Of a stretch of DNA of 26,107 bases, positions 8,139 to 15,522 are shown piece after piece. This stretch comes from Actinobacteria bacterium UBA4719 (lineage in GTDB: Bacteria > Actinomycetota > Actinomycetes > Actinomycetales > Dermatophilaceae). The notes under the pieces were generated by a model. The model was not told the origin of the DNA, made no database searches, and worked only from the letters and a program-made list of their open reading frames with translations. The position numbers were made by a program, and so were the translations under genes. Positions within the stretch are counted from its first letter, which is position 1, and each line of letters starts with the position of its first letter. The stretch is from NCBI GenBank assembly GCA_002404345.1, contig DHJN01000049.1, forward strand, positions 7,768 through 33,874. Reading direction: 5' to 3'.

Positions 8139-9860
8139 TCAGACGTGACGGCGCGAGGTGACCACGCGGAAGCGGTTTGCCACGTATGCCGCGTCCACGT
8201 ATGCCGCGTTGGCCGCCGGGTTGGCGCCGGTGCCGTGGTAGTCGCTGAACGCGGCGGTCTGGTTGACGAAGACGGGACCGGTGAGGTTCTCCGAGAGCGC
8301 GACGCCGGCGTCGGCGGCCGCGTCACGAGCGTCGTCCAGGACGTCTTCGGATGTCGAGTAGACCGCCGCCGTCATGGCGCCGTGCTCCTTGATCGTGTCG
8401 CGCATGCGCGCCAGCGACTGGGCCGTGGAGTCGGTCGCGATGAGGAACGTGATGGGGCCAAAGCACTCCCGGGTGTATCCCGCGTCGTTGGCGACGTCAA
8501 GCGCGACCAGTCCGGGGGCACGCACCACCGCGTCCGGGTATGACGGGTGGGTCACCTTGCGGACGTCGAGCACGACCGTGCCGCCGAGCCGGGCGGCCAG
8601 TCCGGGCAGGTCGGTCGCCCGGGAGCGCACGTCGTCGTTGACGATGGCGCCGAGGATCTCGACCGCTTTGGCGTCATCGCTGGTGAGCTTCGTCATCGCG
8701 CCGCCGAGCGTGGCGCCGAAGCCCTCGAAGGACACGTGGCCTTCGTCGGTCTCGATGCCGTCGCGAGGAACGTAGATGTTCTGCGGCGTCGTGCACATCT
8801 GGCCGGAATAGAGCGACAACGAGAACGCGAGGTTGCCTAGGACGCCGCGCAGGTTGTCCGTCGAGTCCACCACGATCGAGTTCACGCCGGACTTCTCGGT
8901 GTAGACGAGCTTGCCGGCCGCTGCCGCCGCACGCTCGAGCCAGCCACCGAACCCGGGGCCGCCGGTGTAGTCGATGATCGCGACCTCGGGACGTTCGGCG
9001 ATGGCCTTGGCCAGTCCCTCACCGTCGGACTCCGCCGCCAGCTGGACAAGAGCCGGATCGAAACCGTTGTCGCGCAACACCTTTCGGGCAACTTCGACGC
9101 TGATAGCCAATGGCAGAACCGCGCGCGGGTGCGGCTTGACGATGACCGGGTTGCCGGTGGCCAGGGAGGCGAAGAGGCCTGGGTAGCTGTTCCACGTCGG
9201 GAACGTGTTGCAGCCGATCACGAGCCCGATACCGCGCGGGATGATGCGGTAGTCCTTGCGCATCCGGATCGGCCCATCCCTGCCCGGCTTCTCCCACACC
9301 ACGGAGGCCGGCACGCGCTCCTGCTCGACCAGCGCGCCGACGATCGACTCGAGCGCCCGATCCTGGGCGTGCGGTCCGGCCGCCTGGAAGGACATGACGA
9401 ATGGCTGCCCGCTGGTGTGCATCACGGAGTTGGCGATCTCGAAGGACCGTTTGTTGATGGCGTCGACAATCTCGACACAGACCGCCGCGCGGGTCAGCGC
9501 CCCGGCATCGCGCCATCCCGGCATGGCGGACCTCGCCGCCACGATCGCCGCATCGACGTCCAGCCGCGGATACCGGACCCGCAGCAGCGGCCCATATGGC
9601 GACAGCTCGCTCCCAGCGAACGTCCCGTCCGTGGGCTGGTCACCCAAGGTGGAGAAATCGGAGGCGAGGTGGGCCTCGAAGGCACGCAGGCCGTCCGCCG
9701 CAGCAGTCTCGCCATAGACGCGAGGCGACGGCGACTCGGGGTAGCGCGAGAAGTAGGCGCGCGACGCGAGTGCTTCTCGACCCTGCTGAAGGGTCTCGCG
9801 ATGGGCCTCAACCAGGTCCGGCGCGGCGTTTCCTGATGAAGTCGGGTCGGTTGTCGTCAC
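8139..9860 (-). CDS. paaN: PaaN-type aldehyde dehydrogenase (phenylacetate degradation family)
   Basis: The 573-residue aldehyde dehydrogenase-superfamily protein resembles the stand-alone PaaN group that lacks the MaoC hydratase domain of PaaZ. Characteristic segments include SPYGPLLRVRYPRLDVDA, GCNTFPTWNSYPGLFASLATGNPVIVKPHP, Glu322 in YTEKSG, the catalytic Cys356 in YSGQMCTTPQN, and the C-terminal FSDYHGTGANPAANAAYVDAAYVANRFRVV (given here only as a landmark; key residues are the GTGAN and NRFRVV blocks). The start is GTG with no Shine-Dalgarno sequence, possibly leaderless. No other paa gene is in the window, so its pathway role rests on family name and on the neighbouring CoA-transferase operon. 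Confidence 0.9.
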   Translation of the reverse strand: MTTTDPTSSGNAAPDLVEAHRETLQQGREALASRAYFSRYPESPSPRVYGETAAADGLRAFEAHLASDFSTLGDQPTDGTFAGSELSPYGPLLRVRYPRLDVDAAIVAARSAMPGWRDAGALTRAAVCVEIVDAINKRSFEIANSVMHTSGQPFVMSFQAAGPHAQDRALESIVGALVEQERVPASVVWEKPGRDGPIRMRKDYRIIPRGIGLVIGCNTFPTWNSYPGLFASLATGNPVIVKPHPRAVLPLAISVEVARKVLRDNGFDPALVQLAAESDGEGLAKAIAERPEVAIIDYTGGPGFGGWLERAAAAAGKLVYTEKSGVNSIVVDSTDNLRGVLGNLAFSLSLYSGQMCTTPQNIYVPRDGIETDEGHVSFEGFGATLGGAMTKLTSDDAKAVEILGAIVNDDVRSRATDLPGLAARLGGTVVLDVRKVTHPSYPDAVVRAPGLVALDVANDAGYTRECFGPITFLIATDSTAQSLARMRDTIKEHGAMTAAVYSTSEDVLDDARDAAADAGVALSENLTGPVFVNQTAAFSDYHGTGANPAANAAYVDAAYVANRFRVVTSRRHV

Positions 9861-9872
9861 CCAAGAATGCTA
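9861..9872 (-). promoter_or_regulatory. Possible leaderless -10 element for paaN
   Basis: On the minus strand TAGCAT (9872-9867) matches the actinobacterial -10 pattern TANNNT and sits 6 bases before the GTG start, with no ribosome site between. This is the layout of a leaderless transcript. A -35 at the usual distance would fall in the first CCTAGG repeat unit (near 9889-9896) and does not match TTGACA well. Confidence 0.35.
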
Positions 9873-9882
9873 CGCACAGCCG

Positions 9883-9976
9883 TCCACAAACCTAGGGACC
9901 GTGCAACCGGGTGGTCCACAAACCTAGGGACCGTGCAACCGGGTGGTCCACAAACCTAGGGACCGTGACACCTGGG
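9883..9976 (+). repeat. 32-bp-period CCTAGG repeat array, forward arm
   Basis: Three units start at 9883, 9915 and 9947, exactly 32 bp apart. Each contains CCACAAACCTAGGGACCGTG. The first two are identical over all 32 bp. The third diverges after GACCGTG. CCTAGG palindromes are at 9891, 9923 and 9955. The array lies between paaN (starting at 9860) and the MBL-fold gene, and faces the opposed array that follows. Confidence 0.93.
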
Positions 9977-9993
9977 TCCTTGGTGGCAACCGC

Positions 9994-10081
9994 TGACACC
10001 GTCCCCAGATTTGGTTGGTTTCGGGTGACACCGTCCCTAGGTTTGGCAGGATCAACCCGACACCGTCCCTAGGTTTGGCTA
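9994..10081 (-). repeat. 32-bp-period CCTAGG repeat array, inverted arm
   Basis: Read on the minus strand, three units of core CCAAACCTAGGGACGGTGTC are spaced 32 bp apart, at + strand 10058-10078, 10026-10046 and 9994-10014. The last is degenerate (TCTGGGG for CCTAGGG). The 20-bp core is conserved while the 12-bp spacers differ. The outermost core is fused to the stop codon of the MBL-fold gene as TAGCCAAACCTAGGGA. With the forward arm it makes a large, imperfect head-to-head structure centred near 9985. Confidence 0.93.
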
Positions 10082-10729
10082 GCTCCAGAACCGGCGGTCC
10101 CACCGCTGGGTGCCGATACGGGTGTCAACCCCTCGCCCTGGATGAACCACCGTTTGCGAAGGCAACGTGAACAACCCGACCCGGATCGAGGCCATCAACC
10201 TCGAACGATCCGAGGCCGAAAGGTCCGTCCCGCCCGGACCCTGCGACTTGAGCGTCTCGCCGGTAAATACCGCGGACAACAACGGTGCATGCCAACACAG
10301 TGCGCCGAGGCTGATGCCGGGCGTATGGATCGACTCCAACCTGATACCCCCGACTTTGAGCACCAAGCCTTGCGGGACGGAGCTCTGCGGCCGACGTTCG
10401 GGCTCAACCTGCCGCCAGATGACGAGATCTTCCTCGTGGAGATACGTCACGGCCCCCGTGTGGTCGGCCAAAGAGATTGCGGTTGCCACAGATTCGGGCC
10501 AGAGGTTGGTCCACAGGATCGCCCGGAGTCGACGTGAGTCACAGTGGCCAAGGAGCTCCCCCACCGCACCAGCGGGGTCGATCACCACACACTCTGCGCC
10601 GTCGCCGACGAACCAGACGTTGCGTTGACCATCAGTCGTCACCACGCAGTCCAGCCCCGGTCGCACCGTGTTCACCTTCTCATGACAGCACGTGATCGGT
10701 GCGTCGACAACGGGTGCCTGACGCGGCAT
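10079..10729 (-). CDS. MBL-fold protein lacking all metal-binding residues (probable pseudoenzyme)
   Basis: The 216-residue frame keeps the scaffold of actinobacterial MBL-fold hydrolases: NVWFVGDGAECVVIDPAG, LHEEDLVIWR, HTPG, VFTGETL, VVHPGRG, RIG. The metal-binding positions are replaced. HxHxDH becomes N75-L-W77-P-E79-S80; the HTPGH histidine becomes Ile139; the FTGDT aspartate becomes Glu158; the late GH histidine becomes Arg199. It cannot bind zinc in the normal way, yet the frame is intact with good scaffold conservation, which argues for a structural or regulatory role rather than decay. The start is uncertain. ATG 10729 leaves only 11 bp to divergent galE; GTG at 10675 or 10666 (near GAGAAGGTG) would give room for a promoter. 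The stop merges with a repeat unit. Confidence 0.75.
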   Translation of the reverse strand: MPRQAPVVDAPITCCHEKVNTVRPGLDCVVTTDGQRNVWFVGDGAECVVIDPAGAVGELLGHCDSRRLRAILWTNLWPESVATAISLADHTGAVTYLHEEDLVIWRQVEPERRPQSSVPQGLVLKVGGIRLESIHTPGISLGALCWHAPLLSAVFTGETLKSQGPGGTDLSASDRSRLMASIRVGLFTLPSQTVVHPGRGVDTRIGTQRWDRRFWS

Positions 10730-10740
10730 ACGGTGTGCGC
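10704..10740 (+). promoter_or_regulatory. Candidate leaderless promoter of galE
   Basis: TCGACA (10704-10709) is followed after 19 bp by TACGGT (10729-10734), a TANNNT-type -10. The galE ATG comes 6 bases later with no ribosome site. If real, the promoter lies inside the 5' end of the long version of the divergent MBL-fold gene, favouring a shorter start for that gene. Confidence 0.4.
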
Positions 10741-11760
10741 ATGCGCGTTCTCGTCAGCGGTGGAGCCGGCTTCATCGGCTCACACACCGTTATCCAGCTG
10801 ATTGCCGCCGGTCACGATGTCCTGATCGTCGACAACTTCGCCAATGCCAAGCCGACGGTGATCGGCCGGCTCGAGTCGATCATCGGCGGGCACCTGCAAG
10901 TTCACGCGTTCGACCTGCGCGACGCCGACCAGACCGAACGCCTCTTTGCGCATGAGCGGATCGACGCCGTCATCCACTTCGCCGGGCACAAGGCTGTGGG
11001 CCAGAGCATCAAGCAACCGCTCGCGTACTACGAGAACAACCTCGGCTCGACGTTCGTGCTCGTCGCCGCGATGGCGCGTCACGGCGTCTCCAAGCTCGTG
11101 TTCTCCTCATCCGCAACGGTGTACGGCGCGAACGCCACCGTGCCGATGAAGGAGGACTTTCCCACCTCGGCGACCAACCCGTACGGGTGGACCAAGGTGA
11201 TGATCGAGCAGATCCTGTGCGATGTGGCCGTGGCCCAACCGAGCTGGCGGATCGCCCTGATGCGGTATTTCAACCCCGTCGGCGCCCACGCATCCGGCAC
11301 CATCGGCGAGGACCCGTCCGGCGTCCCGAACAACCTCCTGCCCTACATCTGTCAGGTCGCGGTGGGTCGGCTGGAGAAGCTGCGCATCTTCGGCGATGAC
11401 TACGACACCCCCGACGGCACCCCCCTGCGTGACTACATCCACGTGGAGGACCTCGCGGCCGGTCACGTAGCCGCACTGGCCCGGCTCACCTCGACCGACC
11501 GGGCCGTCAGCACCTGGAACCTCGGCACCGGTACGGGCACGAGCGTGTTCAACATGCTGCACGCATTCGAACGGGCCGTAGGCCGCGAGCTGCCGTACGA
11601 GGTCGTCGGGCGTCGAACAGGAGACATCGCAGCCTCGTATGCCGACCCCGGTCGCGCCAATGCGGAGCTCGGCTGGACCGCCACCCGCACGATCGACGAC
11701 ATGTGCGTCGACGCGTGGCGCTGGCAGTCGCAGAACCCGAACGGCTACCCGGACGCCTGA
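10741..11760 (+). CDS. galE: UDP-glucose 4-epimerase
   Basis: The 339-residue cytosolic NAD-dependent SDR enzyme interconverts UDP-glucose and UDP-galactose for sugar use and surface polysaccharides. The NAD-binding GGAGFIGSH is at residues 7-15, the catalytic serine at S124 in SSSATVYG, and the YxxxK pair is Y148/K152 in NPYGWTK. GalE-specific blocks are also present: MRYFNPVGAHASG, IGEDPSG, NNLLPYICQVAVG and RDYIHVEDLA. The frame extends upstream to 10699, but the Rossmann fold begins at ATG 10741. The last 16 bp overlap the 3' end of the convergent DUF1023 hydrolase gene. No Leloir-pathway partner is nearby. Confidence 0.95.
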   Translation: MRVLVSGGAGFIGSHTVIQLIAAGHDVLIVDNFANAKPTVIGRLESIIGGHLQVHAFDLRDADQTERLFAHERIDAVIHFAGHKAVGQSIKQPLAYYENNLGSTFVLVAAMARHGVSKLVFSSSATVYGANATVPMKEDFPTSATNPYGWTKVMIEQILCDVAVAQPSWRIALMRYFNPVGAHASGTIGEDPSGVPNNLLPYICQVAVGRLEKLRIFGDDYDTPDGTPLRDYIHVEDLAAGHVAALARLTSTDRAVSTWNLGTGTGTSVFNMLHAFERAVGRELPYEVVGRRTGDIAASYADPGRANAELGWTATRTIDDMCVDAWRWQSQNPNGYPDA

Positions 11761-12728
11761 CCCGGCCCCGCCGTGAAGTCGGGCCCGGTGACCGAGGAGT
11801 CATGACCGAGCACGATCTCGACGATGTTGCCGAGGGACTGCGTGCCCGGCGCCAGGTAGTGGTCATGGTCGGTGACACCGCGCGTACCGAACACCCGGTC
11901 ACCGAAGCCCGGGGTCGTGGGCATGGTGCCGTGACCCGCACCCCACACCTGGAACCCTGGAAGCCAGTCGATCCAGTCGCGGGTGGACTGCCCCGCCCAG
12001 AGGCGCGCAGACGTGTGCAGGTCAGCCGCTCGCGAGACGCCCATGCCCGGGCTGCCCACCACGACAAGGTCTTTCACCTGCGATGGCAGCTCGGCGGCGG
12101 CAAGGCCGGCCACCACCGACCCGTAGCTGTGGCCGATCACCGTCATCCTTGCGTTCGGGCGCATGGTCGCCAGGTCCTTGGCGAATCCGTCCAGGAAGGT
12201 GGCGCCGGCTCGTGCCAGCTCCTCACGCGCGGCAGAGCGCCCAACGCCTTGTGGCGCGTCGTACCCCAGCCAGGCAATGACTGCCAGGTGCTGGCCCGGC
12301 GCCGCCGCGTGAGCGGCGTCATACAGGGCCCGAGCCTGCACCGCGGGAGCGCGGTCGCGAACGTCACCGAGGCCCGAGCTGAAGTTGTCAGCGCGGGTGG
12401 CAACCCCCGGCACCAGAACGACAATCCGGTCGGCCGCCCCCAGATCACCGAACACCTCGACGACCCTGCCGTTGCCACGCGGGTCGAACGCCAGGAACTG
12501 GCGGCCCTGCCCGGCCCACTTCGAATAGGGCGCGCCGGCGGCCTGCATGGTTCGCTGGTTGGCGTCATACATGCGGGTCAGCGCGGACGGGTCGTCCGGG
12601 TCCGGATGCCACGTCAAACCGGACTGACCGGCGAGCGCCGCACCCGGGGTAAACAGCAACAGCGCCAAAGAGAGCAGGATCACAGTGGCAACCGAGGCGG
12701 CGCTGAGCGCCCTCCAGCACCATCGCAT
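11745..12728 (-). CDS. Secreted alpha/beta hydrolase, DUF1023 (Abhydrolase_8) family
   Basis: The protein has 327 residues. The N-terminus has Arg residues, a long hydrophobic core (about 12-27) and an AALA-type cleavage site near residue 33, so it is probably exported. The hydrolase region shows LVPGVATRADNF, IAWLGYDAPQG and the nucleophile elbow GHSYGS with Ser201. A late DHDHYLAPG could supply the catalytic histidine. GGAGG lies 7 bases before the ATG. These features match the actinobacterial DUF1023 family, whose substrates are unknown. The 3' end overlaps galE by 16 bp on the opposite strand, so there is no separate terminator for either gene. Confidence 0.9.
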   Translation of the reverse strand: MRWCWRALSAASVATVILLSLALLLFTPGAALAGQSGLTWHPDPDDPSALTRMYDANQRTMQAAGAPYSKWAGQGRQFLAFDPRGNGRVVEVFGDLGAADRIVVLVPGVATRADNFSSGLGDVRDRAPAVQARALYDAAHAAAPGQHLAVIAWLGYDAPQGVGRSAAREELARAGATFLDGFAKDLATMRPNARMTVIGHSYGSVVAGLAAAELPSQVKDLVVVGSPGMGVSRAADLHTSARLWAGQSTRDWIDWLPGFQVWGAGHGTMPTTPGFGDRVFGTRGVTDHDHYLAPGTQSLGNIVEIVLGHDSSVTGPDFTAGPGQASG

Positions 12729-12793
12729 CCGTTTGCCTCCACTTCACGCCTGAGTCCGCCCGACCGGGCGAGCGGGTCATGTTACCCAACCTT

Positions 12794-12869
12794 TCTCAAC
12801 GCGGTTCACAGGAAAGAGACGGCGAGCACGGCTCTCAACGCGGTTCACAGGAAGAGACGGCGAGCACGG
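12794..12869. repeat. 36/37-bp tandem duplication upstream of cydA, with Rex-like half-sites
   Basis: Two copies (12795-12831 and 12834-12869) begin CTCAACGCGGTTCACAGG and differ by one inserted A. Each contains TCTCAAC-GCG-GTTCACA. This resembles the Streptomyces Rex operator TGTGAAC-GC-GTTCACA in its right half, but it has two mismatches on the left and a spacer one base longer. The site is about 160-210 bp upstream of cydA, a common Rex target. The 277-bp gap 12729-13005 otherwise holds a small GC hairpin (12757-12770) and no gene that I can support. Confidence 0.6.
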
Positions 12870-13005
12870 CGACGGGTGCGCGACGTCGGCCACCGGTCCG
12901 GCGTGATCGACAACACATACCAACTCATGCCTACGGGTCCCAACCTCAGGCCACGGGTCGTATTGTCTGGTGCGACCCTAGAAACAAGTGGACCGAAGGA
13001 GCCCC

Positions 13006-14442
13006 ATGGACGCCGTGGACATCGCAAGATGGCAGTTCGCCATCGTCACCGTCTACCACTACTTCTTCGTCCCCGTCACGATCGGCCTCTCGGTGATCGT
13101 CGCCGGCTTCGAGACCGCCTGGCTACGGCATCGCAACCCCGAGATGCTGCGGCTGACCAAGTTCTTCGGCAAGCTCTTCACGATCAACTTCGCCATCGGT
13201 CTGGTCACCGGCATCGTCCAGGAGTTCCAGTTCGGGATGAACTGGAGCGACTACTCGCGGTTCGTCGGTGACATCTTCGGCGCACCGCTGGCGATCGAGG
13301 CGTTGCTCGCGTTCTTCCTCGAGTCAACCTTCCTGGGTCTGTGGATCTTCGGTTGGGACAAGCTTCCGCCCAAGCTGCACGCAGCCTGCATGTGGCTCGT
13401 CGGACTCGGCACCGTGTTGTCGGCCTACTTCATCCTCGCGGCCAACTCCTGGATGCAGCACCCCGTCGGTTATCGGTTCAACCCGGTGACCGGGCGCGCT
13501 GAGCTAAACGACTTCGTCGCCGTGCTCACCAACAAGGTCCAGCTGGTCACGTTCCCGCACACCATCACCAGTGCCTACATGGTCGGTGGTGCCTTCGTCA
13601 TGGCGGTGGGTCTCTGGCACCTGCGCAAGCCGGACGTCGGCAAGAACGCCAGCATGTACCGAAGGGCCACTCGGATCGGCGCCTGGTTCACCCTCGTATC
13701 GGCGCTCGCCGTCATGATCTCGGGCGACCTCCAGGGCAAGATCATGACCGAGGTGCAGCCCATGAAGATGGCCTCAGCCGAGGCGCTGTACGACTCCGAG
13801 AGCAGCAATGCACCGTTCTCGTTGTTGACGATCGGCTCGCTGGACGGCAGCCGGGAGACGTTCTCCGTCAAAGTGCCGAGCCTGCTCAGCTTCCTGGCCA
13901 CCGGACGCTTCGACGGCCCGGTCAAGGGCGTCAACGAGCTCAAGGCCCAGTACCAGAAGCAGTATGGCGGGGACGCGACGGCCCGCGTGTTCAGCGACAG
14001 CTACACCCCGACCATCCCCCTCACCTACTGGACATTCCGGCTCATGATCGGGCTCGGGATGGTGGGTGCCTTGATCGCCCTCGCCGTGTTGTGGTCAACC
14101 CGCCGCGACCTGATCCCTCGCCATCGCCTGTGGTTCTGGGCAGTCCTGGCCACGCCGCTGCTTCCGTTGTTCGCCAACAGCTTTGGCTGGATCTTCACCG
14201 AGACCGGACGACAGCCCTGGCTCGTCTTCGGCGTCATGACAACCTCCCACGGCGTCTCCCCGAACGTGTCCGCCGGCGAGGTCTGGGCCTCGCTGATCAC
14301 CCTCACCCTGCTGTACGCAGCCCTGGCCGTCATCGAGACGAAGCTTCTGTTCCGGTTCATAGCTTCCGGTGCTCCGGACTTCGAAGAGCCCGTCGACCCC
14401 GCCAATCGGGACGAGGACGCGCCACTCGTCTTCGCGTACTGA
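13006..14442 (+). CDS. cydA: Cytochrome bd ubiquinol/menaquinol oxidase subunit I
   Basis: The 478-residue membrane subunit carries haems b558, b595 and d, oxidises quinol and reduces oxygen to water. Residues matching E. coli CydA are His18 (H19), Glu98 and Glu106 (E99/E107), His185 (H186), Met347 (M393), the quinol-loop Lys254/Glu259 (K252/E257), and Glu399 in the ETGRQPW block. The gap between quinol loop and helix VI is shorter than in E. coli, so this is the short-Q-loop form typical of actinobacteria. GAAGGAG lies before ATG 13006; an in-frame start at 12988 has no such site. It begins the cydABDC operon and may be redox-controlled through upstream Rex-like sites. Confidence 0.97.
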   Translation: MDAVDIARWQFAIVTVYHYFFVPVTIGLSVIVAGFETAWLRHRNPEMLRLTKFFGKLFTINFAIGLVTGIVQEFQFGMNWSDYSRFVGDIFGAPLAIEALLAFFLESTFLGLWIFGWDKLPPKLHAACMWLVGLGTVLSAYFILAANSWMQHPVGYRFNPVTGRAELNDFVAVLTNKVQLVTFPHTITSAYMVGGAFVMAVGLWHLRKPDVGKNASMYRRATRIGAWFTLVSALAVMISGDLQGKIMTEVQPMKMASAEALYDSESSNAPFSLLTIGSLDGSRETFSVKVPSLLSFLATGRFDGPVKGVNELKAQYQKQYGGDATARVFSDSYTPTIPLTYWTFRLMIGLGMVGALIALAVLWSTRRDLIPRHRLWFWAVLATPLLPLFANSFGWIFTETGRQPWLVFGVMTTSHGVSPNVSAGEVWASLITLTLLYAALAVIETKLLFRFIASGAPDFEEPVDPANRDEDAPLVFAY

Positions 14443-14496
14443 CAACCGCTACAAGCGCCCCGCCGACCGAACACACGAAGACGACAGAGGAACATC

Positions 14497-15522
14497 ATGG
14501 AGCTCACCACCGTCTGGTTCATCCTGATCGCCGTCCTGTGGACCGGCTACTTCGTCCTGGAGGGCTTCGACTTCGGTGTCGGCATGCTGATGCCGGTCCT
14601 GGGCCGGGGCGAGCAGGGTGAAGTCCGAAAACGAATGCTGCTGAACACGATCGGCCCGGTCTGGGACGGCAACGAGGTGTGGCTGCTCACGGCTGGGGGT
14701 GCCACCTTCGCCGCCTTCCCGCACTGGTACGCCACGATGTTCAGCGGTCTTTACCTGCCCCTGCTGATCATCCTGGTCTCACTGATCGTGCGCGCTCTCG
14801 GTTTCGACTACCGGGGCAAGGTGGACGACCCGACCTGGCGTCAACGCTGGGACATCGCCATCTTCCTCGGCTCGGCAGTCCCGGCCCTGCTCTGGGGGGT
14901 CGCGCTGACCAACGTCGTCATGGGCCTGCCAATCGACGCCCACAAGGAGTACACCGGGAACCTGTTCACGCTCCTCAACCCGGTCGGGCTGCTCGGCGGG
15001 GTGACCACCGTGGCGCTCTTCCTCACCCACGGTGCGATCTTCATCGCGCTCAAGACCGAGGGCGATGTCAGACACGAGGCACGGCGGCTGTCGCTCAAGC
15101 TCGGCGCAGTGGCGGCGCTGCTCGCGGTGGTCCTGCTCGTCACCATCAACGTGTCGACCGGCTCGGTCGCGTCGTGGATCGCCTCGGTCGTGGCCGCAGT
15201 CGCCCTCCTGGCAGGGTTGTCCGCCGCCTCGCGTGAACGTGAGGGATGGGCCTTCGTCGGGACGTTCGTCGCGATCGGGGCCGCCGTGGCCACACTGTTC
15301 CTGGCCCTGTTCCCGGACGTGATGCCTTCCACCACCAACGACCTGTTCTCCCTGACGACGACGAACGCGGCCAGCACGGCATATACGCTGACGATCATGA
15401 CCTGGGTCGCAGCGGTGTTCACCCCCGTGGTCGTGCTCTACCAGGCGTGGAGCTACTGGATCTTCCGCAAGCGCATCAGCACCCACCACATCCCGGCGAC
15501 GAGCGTGGGCGCACCGCACTGA
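14497..15522 (+). CDS. cydB: Cytochrome bd oxidase subunit II
   Basis: The 341-residue polytopic membrane protein completes the oxidase with CydA. The N-terminal hallmark is WTGYFVLEGFDFGVGML, followed by GPVWDGNEVWLLTAGGATFAAFP, which holds the conserved acidic and tryptophan residues of CydB. GAGGAAC precedes the ATG. The gene follows cydA by 54 bp, and its stop is fused to the cydD start as TGATG. Confidence 0.97.
   Translation: MELTTVWFILIAVLWTGYFVLEGFDFGVGMLMPVLGRGEQGEVRKRMLLNTIGPVWDGNEVWLLTAGGATFAAFPHWYATMFSGLYLPLLIILVSLIVRALGFDYRGKVDDPTWRQRWDIAIFLGSAVPALLWGVALTNVVMGLPIDAHKEYTGNLFTLLNPVGLLGGVTTVALFLTHGAIFIALKTEGDVRHEARRLSLKLGAVAALLAVVLLVTINVSTGSVASWIASVVAAVALLAGLSAASREREGWAFVGTFVAIGAAVATLFLALFPDVMPSTTNDLFSLTTTNAASTAYTLTIMTWVAAVFTPVVVLYQAWSYWIFRKRISTHHIPATSVGAPH

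Noticed and set aside
8116..8140. Terminator-like pairing GATCTG/CAGATC between the convergent gntR and paaN
   Set aside because: The stem has only six base pairs with a 13-base loop, no T-run follows, and it overlaps the paaN stop. Too weak to call.
8176..8210. 15-bp near-repeat near the 3' end of paaN (AAYVD/AAYVA)
   Set aside because: PaaN proteins generally have a similar Ala/Val pattern at this place, so it is more likely ancestral sequence than a recent duplication.
9883..10081. Possible CRISPR array, from regularly spaced repeats with variable spacers
   Set aside because: The core is about 20 bp with 12-bp spacers, orientation reverses in the middle, the first two spacers are identical, and no cas gene is present.
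11703..13271. 522-codon plus-strand frame across the hydrolase and cydA start
   Set aside because: It spans the antisense of the DUF1023 gene, the duplicated promoter region and out-of-frame cydA. It is composed of shadow-type sequence.
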